Shown: positions 50,578 through 59,497, counted from the first letter of the stretch. The stretch is 64,000 nt of DNA from DAOPJM01 sp035399665 (GCA_035399665.1 DAOPJM010000006.1:1-64000); one strand, 5' to 3'. Made by a program: numbers and translations. Notes: a model not told the origin generated them from the letters alone.

Positions 50578-51108
50578 TCATTTTTTGCCCTTGGGCATGG
50601 TGATTCCGGGAGCCTTGTTCCTGACGAACGCTGGGAATTGATCAATGTTGCCCTTCACGAAGCCTTCCTTATCGACTATTATCGCATGCTTGCTCTTGAG
50701 CATGAGAATATACAGATGTTCGGTTTCTATAAGCTCGCTGAGCATTTTATACTCATAGCTCACATTGACCTTGGCCTGCACATTGTTGTTGGAGATACTG
50801 CGCTCGTCCATAATAACCTCGGTCATGACCTGCCCTCCGAAGTCACTGCGGTACTGGCTTAAGGTCTTGTTCGCGCCGATTTCGGGGGCTATGACAAAGA
50901 AAAAGAGCAGCAGTAAAGCGCCGAGGACTACGAAAAATACGAACAACGCCCAATTCGAAAATGCCGCGAAGAGTATGGCCGAAACCACCAACAGCGCAAG
51001 CGCCACGGTTGTGACCGTGTACTGTGACTTGGTGCGCGTCGCCTTGCTGAATTCCACAAGCGTGCGCTTGGTAACGGGAGTATTGATCTCATAAACCGTG
51101 TTTTCCAT
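50578..51108 (-). CDS. YcxB-like membrane protein
   Basis: A 176-aa protein with two adjacent transmembrane helices (about 34-76) and a C-terminal soluble segment FVKGNIDQFPAFVRNKAP. The pattern NVSYEYKMLSELIETEHLYILMLKSKHAIIVDKEGF fits the YcxB-like domain, whose function is unknown. The start at 51108 has GGAGGCGGAA upstream. It is monocistronic. The 50384-50577 stretch upstream of the metal operon has no recognised feature. Confidence 0.78.
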   Translation of the reverse strand: MENTVYEINTPVTKRTLVEFSKATRTKSQYTVTTVALALLVVSAILFAAFSNWALFVFFVVLGALLLLFFFVIAPEIGANKTLSQYRSDFGGQVMTEVIMDERSISNNNVQAKVNVSYEYKMLSELIETEHLYILMLKSKHAIIVDKEGFVKGNIDQFPAFVRNKAPGITMPKGKK

Positions 51109-51243
51109 TTCCGCCTCCGTTTTGTATTTGTGTGAATTATCCCACATTTGTCCCCGCTTGTCAACCGCGGCAAGTGGGCAAAGGGTGAACTCCTTCCTAT
51201 ACTAATACTCCCGCTGTAAGTTCACAAAATTACTTGTCGGCGC

Positions 51244-51271
51244 TTGACAAAGCCTTGGGATATGCTATAAT
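51244..51271 (+). promoter_or_regulatory. Promoter of the TPP-riboswitch/thiT transcript
   Basis: Consensus TTGACA (51244-51249), 16 bp, TATAAT (51266-51271). Confidence 0.9.
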
Positions 51272-51280
51272 ACGAAGCAA

Positions 51281-51352
51281 CGCAGGGGCGCCGCCATAGG
51301 CGGCTGAGAAGCACCCTTTGAACCTGTCGGGATAATGCCCGCGGAGGAAGCG
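51281..51352 (+). ncRNA. TPP (THI-box) riboswitch
   Basis: Conserved THI elements are present in order: CAGGGGCGCC, CTGAGAA (51304-51310), ACCCTTTGAACCTG, then GGGATAATGCCCGC and GGAGGAAGCG. It senses thiamine pyrophosphate. A terminator follows at 51370, so bound TPP should stop transcription before thiT. Confidence 0.95.
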
Positions 51353-51369
51353 TCCACAGTCAAAGTAAG

Positions 51370-51397
51370 GCGGCCTCCATGGGGGGGTCGCTTTTTT
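51370..51397 (+). terminator. Riboswitch-controlled terminator
   Basis: GCGGCCTCC pairs with GGGGGTCGC (one G-U, one U-G) around a 4-nt loop, followed by six Ts. Confidence 0.85.
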
Positions 51398-51417
51398 CTG
51401 CAAGGGGAGGAACTAAA

Positions 51418-52083
51418 ATGAACCACGAAATCTACCTTTTTGAGAAGATACGGGAAATGGAGCTTGTAGACTGGCTTTGGGTCGCGGGCGCGTTCGTCGT
51501 GCTGATAGCCGCGATCGTCGGGGCTGTTCTGTTGGGCAAGCGCAAGACGGACGGCAAGGCCGCTTTCGATACGCACACCATGATACTGGGCGCGATGTGC
51601 CTTTCCCTGTCCTTTGTGCTGTCCTATGTTAAGATAGTCCAGATGCCAATGGGCGGCTCGATTACCTTGGCGTCCATGCTGCCGCTGATGTGGTACTCAA
51701 ACCGTTACGGCGTCAAGGCGGGGCTGCTGCTGGGTCTTGCCTATGGGCTTCTTCAGTTTATTCAAAAGCCCGAAATCTACCATTGGGCGCAAATCATAAT
51801 CGATTATCCGCTGGCGTTCTCCATGATAGGGCTTGCGGGCTGCGTTAAGAACCTCCAGCTCGGCTGTCTCATCGGCGGGGCGGGCCGCCTTGCCTGCCAT
51901 GTCGTGTCGGGGGCGATATTCTTCGGGTCATGGGCGCCGGAGGGCATGAACGCTTGGGTTTATTCCGTGGCGTATAACGGCGCGTACCTTGGCGTGGACA
52001 CGGCAATTTGCATAGTGCTTTCCATACCGTTGATGTTCATATTGAAAAAACGCGGGATAGGGCGGACGGAAAAGGCGGCATAG
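51418..52083 (+). CDS. thiT: Energy-coupling-factor thiamine transporter ThiT
   Basis: A 221-aa membrane S-component with about six core helices plus an N-terminal hydrophobic segment (about 17-40). Family features are VQMPMGGSITLASMLPLMWYSNRYG, and RLACHVVSGAIFFGSWAPEG followed by YSVAYNGAYLGVD, the region lining the thiamine site. It needs the shared EcfA/A'/T module encoded elsewhere. The upstream TPP riboswitch independently supports thiamine uptake. The start at 51418 has GGGGAGG upstream. Confidence 0.95.
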   Translation: MNHEIYLFEKIREMELVDWLWVAGAFVVLIAAIVGAVLLGKRKTDGKAAFDTHTMILGAMCLSLSFVLSYVKIVQMPMGGSITLASMLPLMWYSNRYGVKAGLLLGLAYGLLQFIQKPEIYHWAQIIIDYPLAFSMIGLAGCVKNLQLGCLIGGAGRLACHVVSGAIFFGSWAPEGMNAWVYSVAYNGAYLGVDTAICIVLSIPLMFILKKRGIGRTEKAA

Positions 52084-52119
52084 TGAAAGGGCGAACGCCG
52101 ACAATATCGGGTTAGAAGG

Positions 52120-52146
52120 AAGGACGGGCAATCGCCCGTCCTTTTG
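52120..52146 (+). terminator. Intrinsic terminator of thiT
   Basis: AGGACGGGC (52121-52129) pairs with GCCCGTCCT (52134-52142), followed by TTTTG. Confidence 0.92.
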
Positions 52147-52283
52147 TTTAGAAGCTTAGTGAGCGGCGAGACAATGCAGGGGCGAACGCGGTTCACCCCG
52201 CGCCCTTCAACCGCCTTGTCCCACGGGGGAGCGGGGGTATAACTGCGAATACCCGTAAGGTTTGAGAGCGGCAAAACTTCCTT

Positions 52284-52370
52284 GTCATCCTGAGCGTTAG
52301 CCGAAGGATCTTGATGAAAACATAGAAGTCAAGAGCCGCTCACGGCGGGACAATGACCACTTTCAGTGAA
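52284..52370 (+). repeat. Dispersed palindromic repeat, left half-unit
   Basis: GTCATCCTGAGCG..CCGAAGGATCTTGATGAAAA followed by the CGCTCACGGCGGGACAATGAC spacer. A CCCACGGGGGAGCG spacer fragment lies just upstream (around 52210). No gene is seen in 52147-52387. Confidence 0.83.
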
Positions 52371-52387
52371 GCGTCATTCCGAGAGCG

Positions 52388-53143
52388 TTAATCCAATATC
52401 AGATACAGCGCGCCGTTTTCCTCTATCAGCTCGCCTATGCGCTCATGGAGGTAGATGACGTAGCCGCCTTCGCTGTTGCCCGTCTGTCGTTTCGCGTGAT
52501 AGACATAGCAGGAGCCGTTCTCTATGCTGACCGCAAGGTTGTCCTCCATCACCCAGAAGGGCGCGTCAACGCTCTCCATCGCGGCGAAGTCGAACCAAGC
52601 TATTCTTGCGGTGTACTCGGACTGATTGCCGTATGAATAGCTGTATATGAGTTCGGGAACGCCGTCATAGTTGAGGTCGCAGACCGCGACGTCCACAAGC
52701 CCGTAGCCGCCCAAGCCCCAGCCCAAGCGGTAGTACGCGCCTTCGTAGTACAGATAGCTTAGGTCAAGCTCGATATGGCGTATGATGAGCGCGCCGAGTG
52801 CGCGAACCTCATCCGTGGTGACGTCGGCCCAGTACGCGCCGCCTAAGCCCTCGGTTCCCGCATAGGTATCAAGCACCGACTGATCAAGGCCCATAAGCGT
52901 AGTATCGGGGTCAAAATCGAGGGTCGCGCCAAGGTCATAGCTGCGCTCCGGCACGGGCGTCGCGGAAGGCTCTGCGGTCGGCTCTGCGGTCGGGCGCTGG
53001 GTCGCGGAAGCCGCGATGTTGTCGCGCCTGACCTTGATGGTTATCGCGATCGCCGCGCAAAAAACCAGAATACCCACGATAACGCAAATCAGCACCGTGA
53101 CCCATGTTCTCTTGAAGAAGGGTTTTTTAGGCTTATCGCTCAT
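52388..53143 (-). CDS. Single-pass membrane protein with VCBS/FG-GAP-like motif, unknown function
   Basis: A 251-aa protein: basic cytoplasmic N-terminus, one transmembrane helix (about 15-37), a short TAEPTAEP linker, and an extracytoplasmic domain of about 180 residues. The domain includes VDVAVCDLNYDGVPELIYSYSYG, reminiscent of the calcium-binding D-x-N-x-D-G-x-x-E-L-I loop of FG-GAP/VCBS repeats. I recognise no family. It is the last gene of a three-gene operon and overlaps the CAT-like gene by 11 bp. Confidence 0.75.
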   Translation of the reverse strand: MSDKPKKPFFKRTWVTVLICVIVGILVFCAAIAITIKVRRDNIAASATQRPTAEPTAEPSATPVPERSYDLGATLDFDPDTTLMGLDQSVLDTYAGTEGLGGAYWADVTTDEVRALGALIIRHIELDLSYLYYEGAYYRLGWGLGGYGLVDVAVCDLNYDGVPELIYSYSYGNQSEYTARIAWFDFAAMESVDAPFWVMEDNLAVSIENGSCYVYHAKRQTGNSEGGYVIYLHERIGELIEENGALYLILD

Positions 53144-53789
53144 GATTTTCCTCCAAAGCTAAGATGTTCGCTTTCATCGCCTCGTCAAGCTGCTTTAGGT
53201 GAATGCCGTCGATAAGGCGATGATTGGCCTGAATGGTGAAGGGCATGACCTTCCTGCCGTTTTCGTTTGTATACTTGCCCCACATTATGCGCGGGACGGA
53301 GTCCGTTCGGTCGAAGGTCGCTTCCTGTGTGACCTGCGTATAGCTTATCCAGGGGAGACAGGATATAAACACCAAATCGCCGCGCTCGTCCTCCTCGGCG
53401 GTGGGAAGGTCGCCGCGCCGCAGCTCGGCGGCCCGCGCCAATTCGCAGAAGCGGAATACGTTCATATCCCTTTCCCAGTCCACATCGACTATGCCGAACA
53501 GTTCGCCGTCGCCCAAGCAGGTATAGGAGGGCGAGAGACTGTCATAAAGGCGCACCTCATCGCCCGAAAGACGATAGCGGAAGGCCTCGATGCGGTTTAG
53601 GGCGTCCATAACGCACCACATGACGCTGTGGTAGAAGGACAGCTTGTGACTATGCGCGAAATCCGCAACCGCGGTTACGTCCACAGGATAGGTTATACTG
53701 TAAAACGGGAACTCAAGGCGTGCAAAAAGCTCGTCATGCCCGTTTCTTGGCCAGGCGGAGCGGTCAACGGACTTGTACGCGGAGACCAT
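53133..53789 (-). CDS. Chloramphenicol acetyltransferase-like protein
   Basis: A 218-aa CAT-fold protein with N-terminal RLEFPFYSITYPVDVTAVADFAHSHKLSFYHSVMWCVMDALN and the active-site His in NHRLIDGIHL (usual HH.v.DG, so the first His is Asn but the catalytic His and Asp remain). PWISYTQ matches the CAT substrate-pocket region. The acceptor need not be chloramphenicol; many clostridial homologues are uncharacterised. The start at 53789 lies 1 nt inside the upstream stop (TGATG), and its AGGAGG is in the upstream coding sequence, indicating translational coupling. Confidence 0.85.
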   Translation of the reverse strand: MVSAYKSVDRSAWPRNGHDELFARLEFPFYSITYPVDVTAVADFAHSHKLSFYHSVMWCVMDALNRIEAFRYRLSGDEVRLYDSLSPSYTCLGDGELFGIVDVDWERDMNVFRFCELARAAELRRGDLPTAEEDERGDLVFISCLPWISYTQVTQEATFDRTDSVPRIMWGKYTNENGRKVMPFTIQANHRLIDGIHLKQLDEAMKANILALEENHER

Positions 53790-54508
53790 CAATATACCCT
53801 CCTGCCCCAAGCGAAAGCGTTAGTCCAGTAATCGGAGGTAATCTTGACAATTATGACCTTGCCGCTTGAGCTTGAGGGATAGATCATCTCGTTGTTGCCT
53901 AAGTATATGCAGACGCAGTTCACATCGTCGCTGTCGGAAACCTTGAAGAAAACAAGGTCGCCCACCACTAAGTCCTTCATGTCGCTGACAAGAAGCCACT
54001 CCTCCATCTCGGAGTAGCCCTTGGAGCTTTTATGGCGATAGCTCTCGCCCATCTGCTTTAAGCAGTAATAGACGAAGCCGCCGGGGTCGAAGCCGCCGTC
54101 CTCCTCCACGGACTCACCGCCCTTGGCATGGGGCGCACCCTCAAGAGCGCGGGCTATCGCCGCGAACTGCTCCGCCTTGGATATGTCGGGCGTGGGCGTC
54201 GCGGTAGGCTCCGCCGTGGGGGTCGGGGTGGGCGTCGGCGTGGGCGTCGGCGTTATGGTTGGCGTCGCGGTAGGCTCCTCGGTGGGGACTTCGGTAGGCA
54301 CAAAGGTTGCCGCGGCGGGAGTATCGGTGGGCTCGGACGCCGCAAGGGTGGGGGTCGCGGAGGGCGTCGCCGTGGCGACAGTGCCGACTATGCGTATCGG
54401 GTCGTCACTGTCGTTATTGGTAACGGGCGACGACGCGCAGGCGCAGAGCATCAGCGCCGTAAGCACAAGCGCCGTACCCGCTGTGAGGGTCTTATATCTT
54501 ATAGTCAT
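53789..54508 (-). CDS. NlpC/P60-fold lipoprotein lacking catalytic Cys and His (pseudoenzyme)
   Basis: A 239-aa lipoprotein (L-C-A-C lipobox near residue 24) with a long Thr/Pro/Ala/Glu linker (about 45-110) and an NlpC/P60-like domain. In the active relative at 57815-59497 the motifs are FDCSGFVYWCL and GHVAIYLG; here they read FDPGGFVYYCL and NCVCIYLG. The nucleophile Cys is Pro and the catalytic His is Cys. The fold is otherwise well kept (IYLGNNEMIYPSSSSGKVIIVKI), so a binding or regulatory role is likely. It is first in a three-gene operon. The start at 54508 has AAAGGAG upstream. Confidence 0.84.
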   Translation of the reverse strand: MTIRYKTLTAGTALVLTALMLCACASSPVTNNDSDDPIRIVGTVATATPSATPTLAASEPTDTPAAATFVPTEVPTEEPTATPTITPTPTPTPTPTPTAEPTATPTPDISKAEQFAAIARALEGAPHAKGGESVEEDGGFDPGGFVYYCLKQMGESYRHKSSKGYSEMEEWLLVSDMKDLVVGDLVFFKVSDSDDVNCVCIYLGNNEMIYPSSSSGKVIIVKITSDYWTNAFAWGRRVY

Positions 54509-54649
54509 TCTGCAAACTCCTTTCATCATAAGGCTGTGGCATTATGATAGCTTAAATCTAATACGGGCATGTCACCGAAGCGTAAACAAGCTGTGAATTC
54601 TTAGTTCAAAGCTTGCGTTGTCGGTCAGCAACGGACGCCCTCGCGCCTT

Positions 54650-56059
54650 TTAGCAGTCGTCGACCTGCCCATCCCGCAGCGCGTTGGGCAAGACGACGGG
54701 CTTGATCCACTTCATGGAAAGGAAGTAGGGTATGTATATCGCGTTCTTGCCGATGTCGTCAACTATGCACATGATAAGGTAGGTCGTAACAAGGTCAAGC
54801 TTTAGGAGTATGCCGCAGATAAAGACCGCCGGCACCACCAAGAGGTACTGTACCCCCGCGTCGCCCATAAGCCCTATGCGCGTGTCGCCGCCCGCTCTGA
54901 ATATGCCCACTACCGCCAAATAGGGGATGTTGCGGATGGCAAGGTCGAAGCCGTATATTAACAGAAGCAGCTCCGCGACGCTTATCGCCTTGTCGGATAT
55001 GTCGAAAAGACCGAACACGCGATTACGGACTATCAGTATTATCGCGCCCAGGAATATGCCCACCGCGGCCGACAGCACGGAGAATTGCAGGGACAGGCGT
55101 TTGCCGCCCTCTATGTCGCCCGCGCCTATGTGCTTGCCCACCAACACGTTGCACGAGCTGCAAATGCCCACGAACGCCACGAACACAAGGTTGTCTATCG
55201 TGCGAAACGCCGTCATTCCGGCGTAGCTGTCCGCGCCCATGCGGGCGTAAACCATGTTGGTCAGCACCACCGAGAACGACCACAGAACCTCGTTTGCAAG
55301 GGCGAAGGAGCTGCGCTTGACAAAACGCCACAAGAAGCCCTTGAGCCTGAAGATTTCAGACAGGGGCGCTATCAGAATGTTCTTTTGCGCGAACGATATG
55401 ACGAGCGCCAATACGGGCGCGAACAGGGACGATATGGAGGTCGCGAGTCCCGCGCCCGCCACGCCCATGGCGGGAAGTCCGAGCTTGCCAAAGATGAATA
55501 CAAAGTTGAGTACCGCGTTTAGGACGGCGGAAACGCCGCTTGTGATGAGCGGAACCTTTACATTCTCGGTACAGCGCAGGGTTATCGAGAACGTCTGCAT
55601 GAACAGCAGCCCAAGGTACGACGGCGCGGCGTAAACGAGGTAGCGCGCACCCTCCTCTATGAGCGAGGCGTCGTCGGTGAGTATGCCCATTATCTGCGTG
55701 GGGAAGAGCTCCGCCGCAAGCATGAAAATAACGCCTATGGGTGCAAGCAGCGTCAAAGCCGCGCCCATGGTGCGCCGAATCTCGCCGCGCTGCCCCGCGC
55801 CGTGGAACTGCGCCATAAAGACGGCCGCACCCGACCCAAGCCCGAAGCATACAAGCTCGAACAGGAAGGAGACGTTGCCTGCGATACCCACGGCGGACAG
55901 GGACACGTCGCCCAACTGACCTATCATCAGTGTGTCAACGAGCCTGAACGAGGCCATGAGCAGGTTTTGCAGCGCAATCGGTATGGCTATGGGGAGCATC
56001 TCGCGGAAGAACTCCCGCGTGAAGAACGACCCCTTATGCTTTTGACCTTTTTTTGTCAA
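54650..56059 (-). CDS. MATE family efflux transporter
   Basis: A 469-aa membrane protein with about twelve helices and two MATE repeats: MLPIAIPIALQNLLMASFRLVDTLMIGQLGDVSLSAVGIAG opens the first, and MTAFRTIDNLVFVAFVGICSSCNVLVGKHIGAGD lies in the second. It probably exports cationic compounds or drugs by Na+ or H+ antiport. The start is TTG at 56059 with AAGGA 6 nt upstream. It is monocistronic on the minus strand. Confidence 0.93.
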   Translation of the reverse strand: MTKKGQKHKGSFFTREFFREMLPIAIPIALQNLLMASFRLVDTLMIGQLGDVSLSAVGIAGNVSFLFELVCFGLGSGAAVFMAQFHGAGQRGEIRRTMGAALTLLAPIGVIFMLAAELFPTQIMGILTDDASLIEEGARYLVYAAPSYLGLLFMQTFSITLRCTENVKVPLITSGVSAVLNAVLNFVFIFGKLGLPAMGVAGAGLATSISSLFAPVLALVISFAQKNILIAPLSEIFRLKGFLWRFVKRSSFALANEVLWSFSVVLTNMVYARMGADSYAGMTAFRTIDNLVFVAFVGICSSCNVLVGKHIGAGDIEGGKRLSLQFSVLSAAVGIFLGAIILIVRNRVFGLFDISDKAISVAELLLLIYGFDLAIRNIPYLAVVGIFRAGGDTRIGLMGDAGVQYLLVVPAVFICGILLKLDLVTTYLIMCIVDDIGKNAIYIPYFLSMKWIKPVVLPNALRDGQVDDC

Positions 56060-56117
56060 TGCTAATCCTTAATGCGTTCGGACAAGCGGGCGAAAAAGCC
56101 GCTTGCCGCTGCGGCTT

Positions 56118-57086
56118 TCAGTCGATATTTACGTCCTTGTGCGTGTGTCGGTAGAGCTGACGGTTGTCAAGCGCCCACAGCCGCTCCGAAAAGCCGCCCG
56201 AGGCAACGCCGTCCAAGGCGTCGAACATCTCAAAGAGGGTGCTGTCCAAATCGTCGCAGAACGAAAGTACCGCCGCTTCGGGGAACATCGGAGGCTTTGC
56301 GCTGCCATGCTCCGCCGTGCCGTGATGGGACAGCAGCATGTGCTGTATGAGCATGGTGGTCTCAGGATCCATGTTCACGCGCTTCGCGGCGTCCGCTGTC
56401 ATGGTTATGCCTATGTCGATATGCCCCAAGAGCTGCCCCGGCGTGGTGTAGGAGCTTGCAAGCCCCAAGCTGCCGACGCAAAGCTCCGTGAGCTTGCCTA
56501 TGTCGTGCAGTATCGCGCCCGCGTATATCAAGTCCCCGTCCAGCCTCGGATAGAGAGCTGCTATGCCCTTTGCCATTCTGACCACGCTCAGGGTGTGGTG
56601 CAGCAGACCGCCCCGCGTCGCGTGATGCAGCTTAACGGCGGCGGGAGCGATAAGAAGCGCCTGCTTGTTCTCGTCCATGAGCAGGCGAACCATGCGCTCA
56701 AGCTCCTTGTCGTGGAAGGTGCCGGTAAGCTCGTACAGCTCGTCAAACATGAGTTCAGGGGCTATGGGTGCGCAGGGAATGAGCGCGGTCATGTCAACGG
56801 GGTCGCCGGGGGTCGCCTTGCGTATGCGCTCAATGCGTATCTGCGCCGTGTCCTTCCAGTATTGCAGAGAGCCGCGAATCTTCACAACGTCGTCGGCGGC
56901 AAACTCGCCGTGAGTGTAAAAGTTGTAGCTCCAGAGCTTCGCGGCGCATTCTCCGCCGCCGTCGGACAGGATGAGATCCATGTAATCCTGTCCCTTGCTG
57001 TCGGTACGCACCGCCGCGCTCTTGACTACGCAAAAGCCCTCCACCACCGAGCCGTTCGCATTCTCCACCAATTGCATCTTGCCCAT
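56118..57086 (-). CDS. YhaM-type 3'-5' exoribonuclease (OB-fold plus HD domain)
   Basis: A 322-aa protein with an N-terminal OB-fold (about 15-95: VEGFCVVKSAAVRTDSKGQDYMDLILSDGGG..AKLWSYN) and an HD phosphohydrolase domain (about 150-300: KLHHATRGGLLHHTLSVVRMAKG, GAILHDIGKL). This matches YhaM/CBF1, which degrades RNA and DNA 3'-5' in Firmicutes. The start at 57086 has GGGAGG upstream; an in-frame start 18 nt earlier lacks one. Confidence 0.91.
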   Translation of the reverse strand: MGKMQLVENANGSVVEGFCVVKSAAVRTDSKGQDYMDLILSDGGGECAAKLWSYNFYTHGEFAADDVVKIRGSLQYWKDTAQIRIERIRKATPGDPVDMTALIPCAPIAPELMFDELYELTGTFHDKELERMVRLLMDENKQALLIAPAAVKLHHATRGGLLHHTLSVVRMAKGIAALYPRLDGDLIYAGAILHDIGKLTELCVGSLGLASSYTTPGQLLGHIDIGITMTADAAKRVNMDPETTMLIQHMLLSHHGTAEHGSAKPPMFPEAAVLSFCDDLDSTLFEMFDALDGVASGGFSERLWALDNRQLYRHTHKDVNID

Positions 57087-57357
57087 AACATACCTCCCGA
57101 GCATTCATTACATTCTGAGTATACCATAAATCCATAAGGAAAGAAAACCCCCGCGTGGATTATTTGCGGGGGAAAGAGCGCCAAAACCGTCATAGATAAT
57201 GGCGGACGCCCCCGTGCCGCAGGATCTTGAGACAGGACTGCGGGAAAAGGGCGCTCCCCCCAAAACTCCCCCCTGCTGTCAAACCTATTCGGTATTGCAG
57301 TTGTACCACCGTTGTCATCATAATTTGATCCACCATTTGACCCCCTTGTCATCCTGA

Positions 57358-57625
57358 GGAGCAGAAGCTCCGAAGGATCTTGGAGCAAGCTTGTAGTGAT
57401 AGTACCGCTCCCCAGAACTCCCCCTACTATCAAACCTTTTCGGTATTGTAATTGTACCCCCTTGTCATCCTGAGGAACAGTAGCTCCGAAGGATCTTGGA
57501 GCAAGCTTGTGGGGAAAGGAAACGCTCCCCCGCGGGATTCCCGTCATGATGAGTCATTGTCCCGCCGTGAGCGCCCCTTGACTTGTAAGTTGTTAGCAAG
57601 ATCCTGCGCGATAGCTCAGGATGAC
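57358..57625 (+). repeat. Dispersed palindromic repeat, tandem left arms and right arm
   Basis: Left arms start at 57358 and 57464 (GTCATCCTGAGGA..CTCCGAAGGATCTTGG), with GCTCCCC spacer motifs, and a right arm ends CTCAGGATGAC at 57625. A 28-bp satellite (GGGTGGGTTGACG.AACATAGTTGGATGAC) then repeats twice. No gene is seen in 57105-57766. Confidence 0.85.
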
Positions 57626-57766
57626 AAGAGGGTGGGTTGACGTAACATAGTTGGATGACAGCGGGGGTGGGTTGACGGAACATAGTTGGATGACGGCAGG
57701 GGCGGGACGGCGGGAGCGGGTATTGACCGCTGCTACATTTTGGGCAAAACACTTCACCGCCGCATC

Positions 57767-57795
57767 AAAAAAAAGAAGCCCCGTGTCGGAGCTTC
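57767..57795 (-). terminator. Intrinsic terminator of the NlpC/P60 hydrolase gene
   Basis: On the minus strand GAAGCTCCG pairs with CGGGGCTTC around ACA, followed by eight Ts; 19 bp after the stop. Confidence 0.92.
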
Positions 57796-57814
57796 CGTAC
57801 AAACCGTTCCTATA

Positions 57815-59497
57815 TTAATCCCATATCCTGTAAGCCATGAGGAAGTGCGATTTCCAGTAGTTGGTCTGAATCGTATCGCGTATCACGACCTTGCCCTTGC
57901 TTGACGAGGCGTCTATCATCTGATCGTTGCCAAGATATATCGCAACATGACCCTTGCCGCTGCCGTCGCCCGAGAACACTATGACGTCGCCGCGCTTCAT
58001 CTCGCTCATGGAATTGATCCTGCGGTACTTAGTACAGCTTCGCCAGCCTATGCTGGTCATATAGCTTTGGTTTACGCCCGCCTGATTCAAGCACCAATAC
58101 ACGAAGCCGGAGCAGTCGAAGGTATTCGGGCCCTTTGCGCCTCTGACATACTTGCACCCCAACTTGCTCTTGGCTATCGCGATAAAGGCCTCGATCCCCT
58201 GACCGTAATTAATTGTGCTTCCGCTGTTGGTGGGCGCGGCGGTCGCGGTCCCGCTCGTGGGCTTTGACGTGGTGGTCGAGCCGTTTGAGGGTTTGGGCGT
58301 CGTCTGCGAAGTGGGCTTTGGAGTGGCCGCGGCGCGTTTGGCGTTGTCCGAATTCAGCTTCGCCATGGTATCGGCCCCCACCGCTCCGTCCTGCGTCAAG
58401 CCATTTCGCTTCTGGAACGACTTTACCGCCGCTTCCGTGACGTCCCCGTAATAGCCCGTCGCACTGCCCATATAGCCATAGTACACAAGTCGCTGCTGTA
58501 TGCGCGCCACATCCTCGCCGCTCATGCCGTTGGTGAAGTTGAAGGCCGCAAGCCCGTCGGTCATCAGCAGGGCTATTGTGGTCTTGCCGAGACATCCGTC
58601 CACCACAAGACCGTTGTTCTCTTGGAAACGCTTAACGGCCGCCGCGGTCAGCGCGCCAAACTTGCCGTCAGGCGCGAACGTGAGGTAGCCCAGTCCGTAC
58701 AGCTTGGTTTGGTAGACGCGGATATTCTCGTCAACCTCGCCCACTGAATAATAATTCGCCACGGGGTCCTCGCCAAGCAGCACCTCATAGGCCTCGGAGT
58801 CGATTTCGCGGCTGTTCCCAAGGCTGTTCTTCTCCCTGAAGCGTTCCACAGCGTCCGACGTGTCGGGGTCGTATATGCCGTCAACCTCGCTGGTCTGATA
58901 GCCAAGCTCCACAAGGCGTTCCTCTATCATCAGAACCTCGTCGCCCATGTCGCCCTCGACAACGGCATAGGACTTGGCCTCATCGGAGACGAGTGCTCTA
59001 AAGGTTTCGCTGTCGCAGTCGCCCGTGACGTTAAGCCCGTTGCGCCGCTGGAACGCCGTAATCGCGATCTCGGTGCCGTCGCTGTACTCATCATCGGGCT
59101 GCTCAAAGCTGAGATACTCAAGGTCCATCAGCCTAAGCTGAATATCCATGACTATGGGGGCGTGCATACCCGCCTTCAAAACATCGCCGTGATAGGGGTG
59201 AATCGTGGGCGTGGGGGTAGGCTCCGCAGTCGGGTTGGGCGTATATGTGGGCGCCGGCACGGGAGTGTCGGAAGCGGGGGCTTCGGTGGTCTCAATGTTG
59301 ACGTTGACGGGGGCGGGCGTCTCGGTTATCTGCACAACCAAGCTTACGCGCTCGGTACCCTCCGCGTTAACCGCCGACGGCAGCTTGTCCTTGGTGAGCA
59401 GCAAAAAGACGCTCACGGCGACAAGCACGACCCCAACTCCTATTAATGCCGCGAAAACGGCTTTGCGTCCCTTGCCCTTGGGCTTTTTTTCTTCCAT
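57815..59497 (-). CDS. Membrane-anchored NlpC/P60 peptidoglycan hydrolase with four PG-binding domains
   Basis: A 560-aa protein: N-terminal transmembrane helix (about 14-36), Thr/Pro linker, then four peptidoglycan_binding_1-type repeats (each with an F.RRNGL or F.E.N-like helix: ITAFQRRNGLNVTGD, VERFREKNSLG, VKRFQENNGLVVDGCLG, VKSFQKRNGLTQDGAVG). A Thr/Ser/Lys-rich spacer follows, then a C-terminal NlpC/P60 domain with Cys in TFDCSGFVYWCL and His in GKGHVAIYLG. It should cleave stem peptides, probably D-Glu to diamino acid linkages, during wall growth or separation. The start at 59497 has AAAGGAG 8 nt upstream. It is monocistronic. Confidence 0.94.
   Translation of the reverse strand: MEEKKPKGKGRKAVFAALIGVGVVLVAVSVFLLLTKDKLPSAVNAEGTERVSLVVQITETPAPVNVNIETTEAPASDTPVPAPTYTPNPTAEPTPTPTIHPYHGDVLKAGMHAPIVMDIQLRLMDLEYLSFEQPDDEYSDGTEIAITAFQRRNGLNVTGDCDSETFRALVSDEAKSYAVVEGDMGDEVLMIEERLVELGYQTSEVDGIYDPDTSDAVERFREKNSLGNSREIDSEAYEVLLGEDPVANYYSVGEVDENIRVYQTKLYGLGYLTFAPDGKFGALTAAAVKRFQENNGLVVDGCLGKTTIALLMTDGLAAFNFTNGMSGEDVARIQQRLVYYGYMGSATGYYGDVTEAAVKSFQKRNGLTQDGAVGADTMAKLNSDNAKRAAATPKPTSQTTPKPSNGSTTTSKPTSGTATAAPTNSGSTINYGQGIEAFIAIAKSKLGCKYVRGAKGPNTFDCSGFVYWCLNQAGVNQSYMTSIGWRSCTKYRRINSMSEMKRGDVIVFSGDGSGKGHVAIYLGNDQMIDASSSKGKVVIRDTIQTNYWKSHFLMAYRIWD

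Noticed and set aside
53133..53789. Chloramphenicol resistance gene
   Set aside because: The CAT fold is clear but the context is an envelope operon, there are no mobile-element signs, and such homologues in Clostridia are often not resistance enzymes.
54123..54596. Plus-strand Gly/Val-rich open frame opposite the pseudo-NlpC gene
   Set aside because: It is the complement of the Thr/Pro linker repeats; the minus-strand product has a signal peptide, lipobox and recognisable fold.
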